Shown piece by piece: positions 10,607 to 21,390 of a stretch of DNA of 64,000 bases. Source of the DNA: Ryuthela nishihirai (lineage: Eukaryota > Arthropoda > Arachnida > Araneae > Heptathelidae). Location: positions 38,472,307 to 38,536,306 of the forward strand of contig JAWZYU010000020.1 in assembly GCA_038380435.1 (NCBI GenBank), in the 5' to 3' direction. The notes below the pieces were generated by a model. The model made no database searches, was not told where the DNA came from, and worked only from the letters and a program-made list of their open reading frames with translations. A program made the translations under genes and the position numbers. The first letter of the stretch is position 1, and each line of letters starts with the position of its first letter.

Positions 10607-11410
10607 CAACCCCCCCCCCCCAAAAAAAAAACAAAATTTTCTATGCACTCCCAAACAGAGGCAGAAAAAACGAAAATCGCGTTAAAATTAGCATACCATC
10701 TATTACAATGTGAAATGTAAGATATTTATGGTATATCTGTTGTATTAACAGGTAAGCGAAGTGGCTCTTATCAGTCGGAAAAAGCCCTGAGTAGAGCAAC
10801 ACTGCTCCAGATTTCTGAATAAACTCTCCCACCCATCAACAAAAGAACAACAACAACAACACAATCTTTATAAACGTTAGAATAGGGTTAATAAATTAAT
10901 AGTTGTAAGCATTGCGTAGCAATGATTGGTTGACGAGAAGAATATACGGCTGAGAGAGCTAAGAATAGAAATCGATATACCCTATGGTGTGTCAGTAATG
11001 CTGAAAGAACTGAAGCGAGTTTTCTTACGGACACGCCCTTTTATGCGCCCATAGGAGAAATTGGACTGTTCTGAAGCCAATCAGTGTAATTCACTGATTT
11101 GCTATTCTGAGATATTGATCAATACATAATTCTGTAAGTACAACAAAATTGGTGATGCCACCCATAGGAAACTAATTTAAATACAGACTTGCTTGATTAT
11201 GCATCTGAAAATATAGTCCATGCAGATGCAGTTGTCATACAAAATAAGAAATCCAGATACACTGATTGGGTTCTGAACAGCTCAGTTGCCCTTATGAGTT
11301 TTTTATGTTTCGCAATAATTCTCGAAGTGTTTTCTTGTTCACCTTGAGAATTGGTACATTGATTCTTTATATAATACTTATAAAAGTAAGCGCCAAATTC
11401 GAATTTGAAA
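10607..11410. other. Unassigned AT-rich DNA
   Basis: A poly(C)/poly(A) tract at 10607-10632 continues the SINE tail. Beyond that I see no gene or repeat. Confidence 0.4.
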
Positions 11411-11450
11411 TACACTGCTTTTCATAAATTAAGGATCGAATGAAAAAAAG
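11411..11450. repeat. Terminal sequence of a Tc1-like element
   Basis: TA followed by CACTGCTTTTCATAAATTAA resembles the terminal inverted repeat of the foldback MITE at 20456 (CACTGGTTTCCATAAATTAA). I find no matching second end nearby. Confidence 0.45.
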
Positions 11451-11529
11451 AAGCGAAATCTTAAAAATCCGACGATTAAAAATCACGAAGGCAATGTATA
11501 GTATGTAAAATACAAGGTAGGATTGAGGT

Positions 11530-11930
11530 TGGGATGTTTTACCTCTGAGCGGCACTTTTTTACACACAATGGGCTAAATGGCCATGTCACAAGGATCCCG
11601 AAGAAGATTGGGGGAGGGACCCCAATCTTCTCTGAGCCTTCGGGTAGATGGTAGCCACCCGTCAAGGCCATCCAGCGTGTTCTTTAACGTGCACAGGGTA
11701 TGGCTCTCCTGCACACGGGGCCACGGTTTAACGTCCCATCCGACGGACACGGGGCCACGGCTTAACGTCCCATCCACCGTGGCCTTTCCAAGGCCATCGG
11801 TGTCTACTGACCGTGGGCAGGGCGGAGAATTTTGCGGAGATAAATCTCAACGCTGACCCAGCTGGGACTCGAACCTGGGAACTACAGATTATGAGCCTGG
11901 CGCGCTACTGACTGAGCCACCCCCGCCCCA
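11530..11930 (-). mobile_element. SINE-1 with internal rearrangements
   Basis: The flanks AGGATTGAGGT and AGGTTTGAGGT form a one-mismatch TSD. Inside, GAAGATTGGGG and CCCCAATCTTC make a local inverted repeat at about 11606-11633. A segment of about 35 bp (CACGGGGCCACGG...) is tandemly duplicated at about 11717-11776. Confidence 0.88.
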
Positions 11931-12068
11931 GGTTTGAGGTATGGTATACAAATAAATAACGCTGGAAGTGGTATATGCAAATGCTTCGGGCGTTAAAAGT
12001 CGGCGTTTCGAAGCTGTTCTCCAGTTTCCCTGTGAAGTGGAGTTGTTGAGATATCAGATTTGTTGGCT

Positions 12069-13332
12069 ATGTCTACCAGATATCATTTATCAGAAGAAGC
12101 ACGAGGTCAAGCTTTTGGTCGTCGCGAGGAGGGCCAAAGTCAAGCAGATGTTTGCCAGATAGCGTAATATGAATCGTTCTGTGATGCATACACTTTGGCA
12201 ATTTTTCCAACACAGACAGAGTACATCCAAACGATTTAGTAGTGGACGACAAAAGGGAACAACCCCAAGGGAGGGGAGGATCAGGATTTAGATACCAACT
12301 TTGATTGGACTTTGCATCAGCGAGTGGAATGGCGATATCAGCAACCACTATATGCTGAAGACTTCATGACTTCATGAAATGCTCTTCATGGATGAATCAA
12401 GATTTTCCGTCCATAGCAGTTCGCGGTGTCAGTTGATACGGAGGGAGCTAAGAACCTCTTCTACCACAAATATCCATGGACGTGACACCTACAGTGGTGG
12501 TAATGTCATAGTTTAGAGAGGGATACCTTTTGGCAGCCATACAGATCTGCATGTATTTCCAATAGGTTACTCAAAGTTTGCAGGTACAAGGATGAAATAT
12601 TGGAGCACTTCACGTGACCATATGCTGGTGCATAGTTGATAGTTCTCTTCCATAGGGTGATAACGCCCACCGAAAAATTTTGCCTTGTCAATTCCTATCT
12701 GGGTTGGGTTGTTTTTACTTCTGAGCGGCACTTTTTTGCACACAACCAGCTAAATGGCCATGTCACAAGGATCCCGAAGGCTCAGAGAAGATTGGGGGAG
12801 GGACCCACTGAAACAGCTGTTAGGAGACAGTTGGTAGCCACCCGTCAAGGCCATCCAGCGTGTTCTTTAACGTGCACAGAATATGGTTCTCCCGCACATG
12901 AGACAACGGCTTAATGTCCCATCCGACGGACGGCGGCCTTTCCAAGACCATCGCTGTCCCCTACTGACCGTGGGCAGGGTGGGGAATTTCGTGGAGATAA
13001 ATCTCAACGCTGACCCAGCTGGGATTCGAACCTGGGAACTGTAGATTACGGGTCTGGCGCGCTACCGACAATTCCTATCTGGAGAGGAACACCATTTGCT
13101 GAATGGAGTGGGCAGCTTGGTCTCTCAGCTCAAATCAGATAGAATATTCTTGGAATGCTCTCGGCAGAGGGATTGCTCTCCTGAATCTTGCTCCTGCAAG
13201 CCTTCTGGAGCTTTGAGCTGCTTCGGAGGAGCAATGGAGATTACTACCCAGCGATGCTGGGCAGTCTTAATAACAGCACGAGACTCGCGACGAGGCCTAC
13301 ATATCAGTAAGAGGCATCCCATTCCCTATTGA
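12069..13332 (+). pseudogene. Tc1-like transposase remnant (DDE), split by SINE-1
   Basis: A conceptual reading starts at ATG 12069 with STRYHLSEEARGQAFGRREE, the usual start of a Tc1-family N-terminal helix-turn-helix region. RNMNRSVMHTLWQFFQ follows. The catalytic part shows LFMDESRFSV (first Asp), GDNAHRK (second Asp, cf. DNARPH) and NQIEYSWNALGR (Glu region, cf. NPIEH.WD.LGR), then LNLAPASLLEL and EEQWRLLPSDAGQS. Many stops and frameshifts and a 366-bp antisense SINE-1 (12703-13068) after GDNAHRK kill it. Tc1 transposases run about 340 residues, so this is a near full-length corpse. The stretch between the two HTH parts and the first Asp is shortened. I did not identify terminal inverted repeats. 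The open frame at 13096-13332 is its C-terminal part in a shifted frame. Confidence 0.82.
12703..13068 (-). mobile_element. SINE-1 inside the Tc1-like transposase
   Basis: A perfect 14-bp TSD, CAATTCCTATCTGG, lies at 12689-12702 and 13069-13082. The head is truncated within the A box (ends at GCTACCGA). Removing the SINE and one TSD rejoins the transposase remnant. Confidence 0.93.
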
Positions 13333-13430
13333 ACAATTTGGGCTATTTCAGCTCACCTTCACCTTTTTACCATGTATCTGAACTGTATCTGGAGCTTCTA
13401 TGGTTTCCTTTTTTTCAATACGAATCAGTG

Positions 13431-13655
13431 AAAGCGAATTCAAGAGTGATTAGCGCGCTTGGCTACTAATTAGAGGGACCTGGGTTCGACCCCCTTGTTA
13501 AGGTATGGCTGTTTGTTGTCTTTCTGCTGAGGTCTCGCCTTCCTCACAGAATCTTCTCTAAAAATTTAATTACCCGTCAAGAAGCTGCCTGCCACAGAGT
13601 TTTGACAAAATCCTGTCCGTTAAATGATGCCATAAAGGAGATCTGTGAGGAAGTC
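13431..13655 (+). mobile_element. SINE-2, diverged copy
   Basis: The head GTGATTAGCGCGCTTGGCTACTAATTAG, B box GGTTCGACCCCC and body landmarks TTTCTGCTGAGGTCTCGCC and CTGCCTGCCACAGAG are visible with many substitutions. A diverged, inverted second fragment appears to continue to about 13690. Confidence 0.72.
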
Positions 13656-13911
13656 GAGACCAGGGGCTGCTCTACCGCACGTGCAACCGCACCGGGCGGC
13701 ATTATTTTAGGGTCTGCAAATTTGCAAACTAACCACCAAACCTGCAGAAAAGTTGACTCGACTAAGAATGGCCTAATTTTCAACAGATGACTTTCAATTG
13801 CTTTTTAAAATGATATTTAGTTTAGCTAAATTAATCATAAATATCATAGATCACATTTGGAAAAAAAAGAGCGGCAGGAGTCTAAGCTCGTTGATGGTGG
13901 GAAAATAGCTA

Positions 13912-14035
13912 GCGCCCTGGGTGAGACTCTAGAAGAAATACTACACAGAAATACCCATACCTTATCCAGGGCTGGAACCTAAGTCCCTATGATCAGTAGC
14001 CAAGCGTGGTAACCACTTCGCTACCGAGGAAGTAT
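13912..14035 (-). mobile_element. SINE-2 head, diverged
   Basis: The B-box complement GGGCTGGAACCTAAG, the anticodon region GATCAGTAGCCAAGCG and the A-box side GGTAACCACTTCGCTACCG are recognisable. Most of the body is missing. Confidence 0.65.
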
Positions 14036-14082
14036 TAAATTGAGACACTTCTGTCAATCATCCATGACAAATAATTGCCTAA

Positions 14083-14295
14083 TAATAAAAAAAAATAAAT
14101 ACCCCCTCAAGCAGCTGCTTGCCACAGAGGTCTGACAGGAGCCTGTCAGTTTATATGCCATAGCAGAAGGTCTGTGAGGATGGCAGGACCTCAGCAGAAA
14201 AACAACACACACACAGCCATGCCTTATCCGGGGCTCAAACCCAGGTCCCTTAGATTAGTAGCCAAGCGCGCTAACCACTCGGCCACGGGACGGCT
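14083..14295 (-). mobile_element. SINE-2, nearly full length
   Basis: It is complete from the T/A-rich 3' end (AATAAATACCCCC) to the head (GCGCTAACCACTCGGCCACGGG). The TSD ATTGCCTAA is at 14074-14082 and 14296-14304. On the sense strand the A box is TGGCCGAGTGG. The anticodon arm has CTACTAA, close to the CTGCTAA of serine tRNA-GCT. The B box is diverged here (GGTTTGAGCCC). Confidence 0.88.
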
Positions 14296-14304
14296 ATTGC
14301 CTAA

Positions 14305-14830
14305 GGGGTAATTTAATTATTTAGTTATTTACTCAGCACTTTTTACTGAATGTAAAAGATTAGAGTACTTTAGTAAGTTTTGAATGTTTGAATAGGTACA
14401 TGATATGGACTTAGATTAGAGTAACATTTCACTAGTAAGAATTATTTTATTTTGTGCCATATTTTTGTCTTTCGTTATTTAGTCCCAATGAATAATCACC
14501 ATAATTATTGAAGAAGTTATGCATAAAATTAGGTTCAAGTTTCCAAGTTTAGTGAACATCCATTTCTGTTGGTAGCTCCGTGCGCTAGCTGGATGGATTG
14601 CACATTGCACAGTTTTCATGTATTACAGATTGATTGACAGGTGAGTGATTGGTCAATGAATTTATGGGAACTTTCGAAACATCAACTGCGCAGTTTCAGA
14701 GTGTTCCCATTATATCCCCAGTTGACACTATGGTAGTTGGAATAAGTATCATTGATTCTAATGGCGATTGGCATTTTATTTCTAATATCATTACATCTTA
14801 ATAGTTCTTCGATATTTAAAACTAATAGAG
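14305..14830. other. Unassigned AT-rich DNA
   Basis: Nothing recognisable apart from the 13-bp left TSD of the next SINE at its end. Confidence 0.45.
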
Positions 14831-15514
14831 TATTGGATTGGATTGTTTTACCTCTGAGCGGCACTTTTTTGCACACCATGGGCTAAATGGCCAGGCCACA
14901 AGGACCCCGAAGGCTCAGAGAAGGTTGGGGGAGGGGACCCACTGGAACAGCTGTTGGGAGACAGGTGGTAGCCTCCCGTCAAGGCCATCTAGCGTGTTCG
15001 TTAACATGCACAGGGTATGGTTCTCCCGCAGACGGGGGGGATGGCTCAGTCGGTAGCGCGCCAGGCTCGCAATCTGTAGTTCCCAGGTTCGAGTCCCAGC
15101 TGGGTCAGCGTTGAGATTTATCTCCGCAAAAATTCCCCGCCCTGCCCACGGTCAGTAGGGGACACCGATGGGCTTGGAAAGGCCGCCGTCCGTCGGATGG
15201 GACGTTAGGCCGTGGCTCCGTGTGCGTGAGAGCCATACCCTGTGCACGTTAAAGAACACGCTGGATGGCCTTGACGGGAGGCTACCATCTGTCTCCCAAC
15301 AGCTGTTCCAGTGGGTCCCCTCCCCCAACCTTCTCTGAGCCTTCGGGGTCCATGTGACCTGGCCATTTAGCCCATGGTGTGCAAAAAAGTGCCGCTCAGA
15401 GGTGAAACAAACCAACCCAACCCGCAGACGGGGCCACGGCTTAACGTCCCATCCGACGGACGGCGGCCTTTTCAAGCCCATCGGTGTCCCCTACTGACCG
15501 TGGGCAGGGCGGGG
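14831..15514 (-). mobile_element. SINE-1, headless, host of a nested SINE-1
   Basis: The outer TSD is AAAACTAATAGAG / AAAACTAAGAGAG (14818-14830, 15515-15527), one mismatch. On its sense strand the copy starts exactly at CCCCGCCCTGCCC, so the whole tRNA head is absent. A second SINE-1 interrupts it at 15038-15420. Confidence 0.9.
15038..15420 (+). mobile_element. SINE-1, near full length, nested in another SINE-1
   Basis: The TSD CCCGCAGACGGGG (15025-15037, 15421-15433) consists of host SINE sequence. Head, B box GGTTCGAGTCCC, body and ACCAACCCAA tail are present, in opposite orientation to the host. The anticodon loop reads CTCGCAA instead of the usual CTCGTAA. Confidence 0.93.
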
Positions 15515-15599
15515 AAAACTAAGAGAGCAAAGCGTACTTGCTACAATAGCAAAGTAAAGAAACAACTGCTTAGATTAATTTATTTTCACATATATCTAT

Positions 15600-15860
15600 A
15601 TACAGAGCCAGATCTAGGGGGGGGAGAGAAAAGGCTCATGCCCCCCTTTGAGAATGTTGGTAAGGGTAATAGAGGAAAAAATTATTAAACTTCTGCTTCA
15701 TGCATTTTTCAAGATATTTTTTAAAGATCTCTAAAACGGGGAGGGAAGTATACTTCAATGGAAATCCAGTCTCTTGGCCCTCTATTTTGCTTTTTTCCCC
15801 GTCTCGACTGAATTGGATTCGATTCGAATCCTTGGGACACATTTCCCCCCCATGACTGAA
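15600..15860. repeat. Dispersed repeat E, copy 1
   Basis: It shares with 22060-22270 the ordered motifs ATGCCCCCCTTTGAGAATG, GGTAATAGAGGAAA, TTTTTCAAGATATTTT and CAATGGAAATCCAGT. The start AGATCTAGGGGGGGGAGAGAAAAGG resembles short G-rich motifs near 42500, 45280, 47200 and 50395, perhaps the edge of a larger family. Confidence 0.6.
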
Positions 15861-16143
15861 GTAAGAGGTTTTTTTTGCATTTGGATAATTAATGGAAAAG
15901 AAACTTCATCTTCCCGTAATAACTTCGCTAGGAAAAATTCCATCTTCGTGCTAAGCTCTTATCGTCTCAAAGGATATGAGCAAAAACGATGATCAAAAAC
16001 TGGAAGTTCTGTTATTTTAAAGCGATTTATTGAATAAATCCCCCAAAGGTTACTTTCAAAATGGTAGTTAGAAATGCTGGATTATACCATTAGTTGCCAA
16101 TGTATGTCGTCATTTCCGCACATGGGGACTAGCATTCAAGAAG

Positions 16144-16510
16144 TTGGGTTGGGTTGTTTTACCTCTGAGCGGCACTTTTTTGCACTCAATGGGCTAAATG
16201 GCCATGTCACATGGACCCCGAAGGCTCAGAGAGGGTTGGGGGAGGGGACCCACTGGAACAGCTGTTGGGAGACAGATGGTAGCCTCCCGCCAAGGCCATC
16301 CAGCGTGTTCTTTAACGTGCACAGGGTATGTCTCTCCCGCACACGGGGCCACGGCTTAACGTCCCATCCGACGGACGGTGTCCCCTACTGACCGTGGGCA
16401 GGGCGGGGAATTTTTCGGAGATAAATCTCAACGCTGACCCAGCTGGGACTCGAACCTGGGAACTACAGATTACGAGCCTGGCGCGCTACCGACTGAGACC
16501 CCCCCGCCCC
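16144..16510 (-). mobile_element. SINE-1 with a short internal deletion
   Basis: The TSD CATTCAAGAAG is at 16133-16143 and 16511-16521. About 20 bp (the CGGCCTTTCCAAGCCCATC segment) is missing between GACGGACGG and TGTCCCC; the rest matches the consensus. Confidence 0.93.
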
Positions 16511-16521
16511 CATTCAAGAAG

Positions 16522-17044
16522 GAAGAGTAATCTGATACAAAATGCAGCTGATATGTTGCCTTCAGTTTCAAAAGATTTCTAAAGAATTTAGTATATCATC
16601 TTCAATTGCGCAAATTCTGTTTCATCACGACACAATTAGAGATGATACACTACAATCTTTGGGAATCGTTAATCAACTAACGTTGACTAGTTCAATGTAC
16701 GATTCCCCTTACGTGTTAATGATTTCCAGAAATTTTCTTCTCTCTTAACTAAACTTCTTTATTCAAAATGGTGCATGGCCTCTTCACCGTCCCATCCCTT
16801 TATATCTAGCTACGATCAGATCAAATGGCCAATGGTTGACCATTCACTAAAACTCGGTAGAACTTTCTGAGGCTGTCCATTGATTTCACAGACTGTCTTG
16901 CTCTTTCTACCTCCTTGTCTCTGTGTGAAGAGAGAGAAAAAAGGCTAATACCCACTTTGGGAGAGTAAATCGCTTCTGCTATCTCCACATAGGGTAATCC
17001 ATCGATTCTTTCCCATCGTACTTTTCTTCCTTCTTTTCTGAGAG
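16522..17044. other. Unassigned DNA
   Basis: Frames here are short and no domain is visible. Confidence 0.4.
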
Positions 17045-17431
17045 TTGGGTTGGATTGTTTTACCTCTGAGCGGCACTTTTTTGCACACCATGGGATAAAT
17101 GGCCAGTCACAAGGACCCTGAAGGCTCAGAGAAGGTTGGGGGAGGGGATCCACTGGAACAGCTGTTGGGAGACAGATGGTAGCCTCCCGTCAAGGCCATC
17201 CAGCGTGTTCTTTAACGTGCACAGGGTATGGCTCTCACGCACACGGAGCCACGGCCTAACGTCCCATCCGATGGACGGCGGCCTTTCCAAGCCCATCGGT
17301 GTCCCATACTGACCGTGGGCAGGGCGGGGAATTTTGCGGAGATAAATCTCAACGCTGACCCAGCTGGGACTCGAACCTGGGAACTACAGATTACGAGCCT
17401 GGCACGCTACCGACTGAGCCACCCTCGCCCC
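17045..17431 (-). mobile_element. SINE-1, near full length
   Basis: All landmarks are present, from GTTGGGTTGGATTGTTTTACC to GAGCCACCCTCGCCCC. The TSD is unclear (CTGAGAGTT against CTGGGAGACTT). Confidence 0.92.
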
Positions 17432-17537
17432 TGGGAGACTTGCAATAAAAGATCCTTCATTTGCAATTATAAGGCAACCACTAGCGGCTGATTCTTCAAT
17501 GACAGGGTTTAACATCTACAATAGAGAATAACTGATG

Positions 17538-17615
17538 GATGGCCAGTAGCTCAGCGGTCAGAGCACCTGATATGTCATCAGGAGGTCGTGGTCCCTCTCG
17601 ATAAATCGACTCCCC
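17538..17615 (+). repeat. tRNA-like relic
   Basis: GGCCAGTAGCTCAGCGGTCA is a good A-box region. CCTGA/TCAGG makes a five-pair stem around TATGTCA. The B-box region (GTGGTCCCTCTCGAT) is broken. It could be a tRNA pseudogene or the head of a SINE family not otherwise seen here. Confidence 0.4.
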
Positions 17616-17770
17616 TTCGAGACAAATTTATTCTGTGTCCACATTGACATACAGCATAAAGTGTTAAAAAAGTTGTTACTATGAAGTACTGTGATTAAAA
17701 TGTTACTAATATAATAGATAATGATAGTAGAAACCTCTAATTATAATATTATGCTAAAAGGAAGACCCGT

Positions 17771-18240
17771 GAGGAAGGTGAAACCTCAGCAAACATCAAT
17801 GCCTTTCTCTAGGTATCGAACTCGGGTCCATTTGTTTGAGGAAGGTGAAACCTCAGCAAACATCAATGCCTTTCTCTAGGTATCGAACTCGGGTCCATTT
17901 GTTTGAGGAAGGTGAAACCTCAGCAAACATCAATGCCTTTCTCTAGGTATCGAACTCGGGTCCATTTGTTTGAGGAAGGTGAAACCTCAGCAAACATCAA
18001 TGCCTTTCTCTAGGTATCGAACTCGGGTCCATTTGTTTGAGGAAGGTGAAACCTCAGCAAACATCAATGCCTTTCTCTAGGTATCGAACTCGGGGTCCAT
18101 TTGTTTGAGGAAGGTGAAACCTCAGCAAACATCAATGCCTTTCTCTAGGTATCGAACTCGGGTCCATTTGTTTGAGGAAGGTGAAACCTCAGCAAACATC
18201 AATGCCTTTCTCTAGGTATCGAACTCGGGTCCATTTGTTT
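17771..18240. repeat. 67-bp minisatellite, seven units
   Basis: Seven almost identical units start at 17771, 17838, 17905, 17972, 18039, 18107 and 18174. The fifth has one extra G. Each contains AAACCTCAGCAAACATC and the B-box complement ATCGAACTCGGGTCC, in the order expected from the SINE-2 head and body. The array therefore probably arose from a SINE-2-like fragment. Confidence 0.95.
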
Positions 18241-18323
18241 GGCAGCGATATTTAAACGCTCAGTAACTGAGACTTAACGAGAGTAGGAGACACTAACGAA
18301 CAGAAGATCATGTGATTAGGTGT

Positions 18324-18705
18324 TGGGTTGTTTTACCCCTGAGCGGCACTTTTTTGCACACCATGGGCTAAATGGCCAGGTCACATGGACCCCGAAAGCT
18401 TAGAGAAGGTTGGGGGAGGGAACCCACTGGAACAGCTGTTGGGAGACAGATGGTAGCCTCCCGTCAAGGCCATCCAGCGTGTTCTTTAACGTGCACAGGG
18501 TATGGCTCTCTCGCACACGGAGCCACGGCTTAACGTCCCATCCGACGGACGGCGGCCTTTCCAAGCACATCGGTGTCCGCTATTGACCGTGGGCAGGGCG
18601 AGAAATTTTACGGAGATAAATCTCAACGTTGTCCTAGCTGGGACTCGAACCTGGGAACTACAGATTATGAGCCTGGCGCGCTACCGACTGAGCCACCCCC
18701 GCCCC
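18324..18705 (-). mobile_element. SINE-1, near full length
   Basis: The TSD TGTGATTAGGTGT is at 18311-18323 and 18706-18718. The head is intact (GAGCCACCCCCGCCCC at the right end). Confidence 0.93.
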
Positions 18706-19185
18706 TGTGATTAGGTGTCTCTACCGAATCAGCTGATGCAGAAAGCCATACATTCAATAAATTAAAGAACTTTCTGTTGCTTTCTTGGCAGCCAGAGACG
18801 TACCTAAGAGGGGAAGGAACCAGGGGGTTCGACCCCTCCCGAAAATTTGGTCGTCTTTTACGAAATCCCAAACATGCGCGTCTGCTTTGAAATCCAAAAC
18901 AATTGTGTATTGCATAATTTTTATTTTATCTTCATAATGTATGTCCGACACTAAAAACAGATTTCAAAACGCAACAATAAATTTTATTCCATGTAGAATA
19001 TCATTTTAATATTTTCTCTCCGGTGAAATATTTCAGTAATTGGGAAACCTTGTTCAAGTCTTCTCAGACCTCCCACCACGAAACTAAATTCTCGGACCCC
19101 CCAAAACTAAATCTGGATAAGTGCCTGTTGTCAGCGTTTTATTCCCCTTCTTCTATTCTGTATATCTCCTTTATCTTCTTTGTTT

Positions 19186-19505
19186 TACCAGTATACTTAC
19201 TCTCATTACCACTATACTTCCTTAACCTCCTCTTCCTTACTCTCATACTCACTATCCTTCCTTAACCTTTCTTTACCAGTATACTTACTCTCATTACCAC
19301 TATACTTCCTTAACCTCCTCTTCCTTGCTCTCATACTCACTATCCTTCCTTAACCTTTCTTTACCAGTATACTTACTCTCATTACCACTATACTTCCTTA
19401 ACCCCCTCTTCCTTACTCTCATACTCACTATCCTTCCTTAACCTTTCTTTACCAGTATACTTACTCTCATTACCACTATACTTCCTTAACCTCCTCTGCA
19501 TTTAC
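19186..19505. repeat. 88-bp pyrimidine-rich minisatellite, about 3.6 units
   Basis: Units beginning TACCAGTATACTTACTCTC start at 19186, 19274, 19362 and 19450. Each has two related halves (CCACTATACTTCCTTAACC and CTCACTATCCTTCCTTAACC), which suggests an older 44-bp period. Degenerate relatives continue to about 21180, interrupted by a SINE and a MITE. Confidence 0.92.
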
Positions 19506-19651
19506 GGACCTCACAGTATGACCTTGAGAGGATTTGCAGTTTCTATGAAAGGAGATCAGTTGGAAGCGTATACATAAGAATGTGCCTCTTTCATTCTCTT
19601 GGCTTTGCCACTATACTTCTTTCACATCCCAGGCCAATTACAGACTAACCA

Positions 19652-20038
19652 AGGGGCGGGGGTGGCTCAGTCGGTAGCGCGCCAGGCTCGTAATCTGTAG
19701 CTCCCAGGTTCGAGTCCCAGCTGGGTTAGCGTTGAGATTTATCTCCGCAAAATTCCCCGCCCTGCCCACGGTCAGTAGGGGACACCGATGGGCTTGGAAA
19801 GGCCGCCGTCCGTCGGATGGGACGTTAAGCCGTGGCCCCGTGTGCGGGAGAGCCATACCTTCTGCACGTTAAAGAACACGCTGGATGGCCTTGACGGGAG
19901 GCTACCATCTGTCTCCCAACAGCTGTTCCAGTGGGTCCCCTCCCCCAACCTTCTCTGAGCCTTCGGGGTCCATGTGACCTTGCCATTTAGCCCATGGTGT
20001 GCAAAAAAGTGCCGCGCAGAGGTAAAACAACCCAAACA
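19652..20038 (+). mobile_element. SINE-1, near full length
   Basis: The TSD ACAGACTAACCA is at 19640-19651 and 20039-20050. The tail is AACAACCCAAAC. Confidence 0.94.
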
Positions 20039-20455
20039 ACAGACTAACCAGTGTGCTTCTTTCATTCTCTTAGTTTTACCACTATACTTACTTCACATCC
20101 CAATCCGCTTAGAGACTAACCAGTGTGTATATTCGTTATACACACTGGATAGAACTATATAGAATATGGTATTTATTATATAAGTGTACATTCGTGCGCT
20201 TTCTTCCTACCAGATACCCTCTATACCTTCCCCATCGACATCATCAGGACTGAGAAATCACTGTATCTCCTTAAAACTGTCCGGTTATTACTTGTAACCT
20301 ACATTTTTCTTTCGTCCATTTTCTCCTTTCCAGCTAACCTGTATGACTTCGTCTACTCTTCTACCTATCTCTCACTCTTTTTCATCAATACGGTATTTAC
20401 TATCTAACTGGCGCATTTTCTTCACCTATCCTGTCATTAATGGCTATTCATTATA
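20039..20455. repeat. Degenerate pyrimidine-rich tandem repeat
   Basis: Motifs of the type AACCAGTGTG-CTTCTTTCATTCTC recur irregularly (ACTAACCAGTGTG at 20043 and 20114; CTACCAGATACC near 20207). This is probably a decayed extension of the 88-bp array. No gene. Confidence 0.45.
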
Positions 20456-21020
20456 CACTGGTTTCCATAAATTAAGGAAAATTCCTATATTAGTCAATGG
20501 GAAGTTGAAGTCAAAGCTCTATGACTTCAAAAATAAGTTTTTTTTTGTTTTGAAAAATGTGATAAAATGTGATTGCAATCAGATAAATCAATATCTCGAT
20601 TTTCAACAATGTTCGTTCAGTATTTAATGAGTTATGAAAGTTTGAATGTTTAACCAGCAATGCCATTCTTAAGAAACTTATACAAAACTGATTAATATTG
20701 AAAGAATGCTTTACACAAATTCTAAAATGTAAACTTATTTTATTAAACACCTTGATATAATACTTATTACTAAGTTTTAGTTAACTTTTGAAGTCAATTT
20801 TTGTGGCTGGCATTGTTATCGCTAAATATTCAAACTTCCATAACTCATTAAATACTAAACGAATATTGTTGAAAATCGAGATATTGATTTATTTGATTGA
20901 GATATTTATCTGCAATCACATTTTTCAAAATAAAAAACTTATATTACATATCAAAGAGCTTTGACGTTAGCTTCCCATTGACTTAACATAGGGATTTTCC
21001 TTAATTTATGGAAACCAGTG
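20456..21020. mobile_element. Foldback MITE, Tc1/mariner type, 565 bp
   Basis: It begins CACTGGTTTCCATAAATTAA and ends with the exact reverse complement of this, between TA dinucleotides (20454-20455, 21021-21022). The inverted arms extend about 190 bp inward (TCTCGATTTTCAACAATGTTCG near 20596; the complementary CGAATATTGTTGAAAATCGAGA near 20860), separated by about 185 bp. No transposase. Confidence 0.88.
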
Positions 21021-21390
21021 TATCTCAACAAACTCTATATACATGACAACTACTATGTCTCCTTCACTCCCTTTCTCTGTACTAGCTACCCAATATGTCT
21101 TCTCTTCCTCAGCACTGTATTTACAGGCCAACTGGTGTGTCTCCATGACTCACACTATCCTTACTTTCTAACTGGTGCTGGACCTCTCACAGGTACAGAG
21201 AAGGCCGAACCACTTCCAACGTTTAAGACCCGTATCCAAAATAAAAGCTGTTATTATTATTAATCTCGCTCTATTAGAGTTTTGAAATGTTTTCAATCCT
21301 AATATAACAAATTCTATGTAGAATATTTACCCTTCAAACAGCTACTTGTCACAGAGGTTCGACAAAAGTAGTTAGTGTAATATACCAAAG

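Noticed and set aside
17771..18240. CRISPR array
   Set aside because: The seven units are contiguous identical repeats with no spacers, in eukaryotic-looking DNA. It is a minisatellite.
19023..19265. 80-codon hydrophobic ORF as a membrane protein
   Set aside because: The leucine-rich reading comes from translating pyrimidine-rich tandem repeats.
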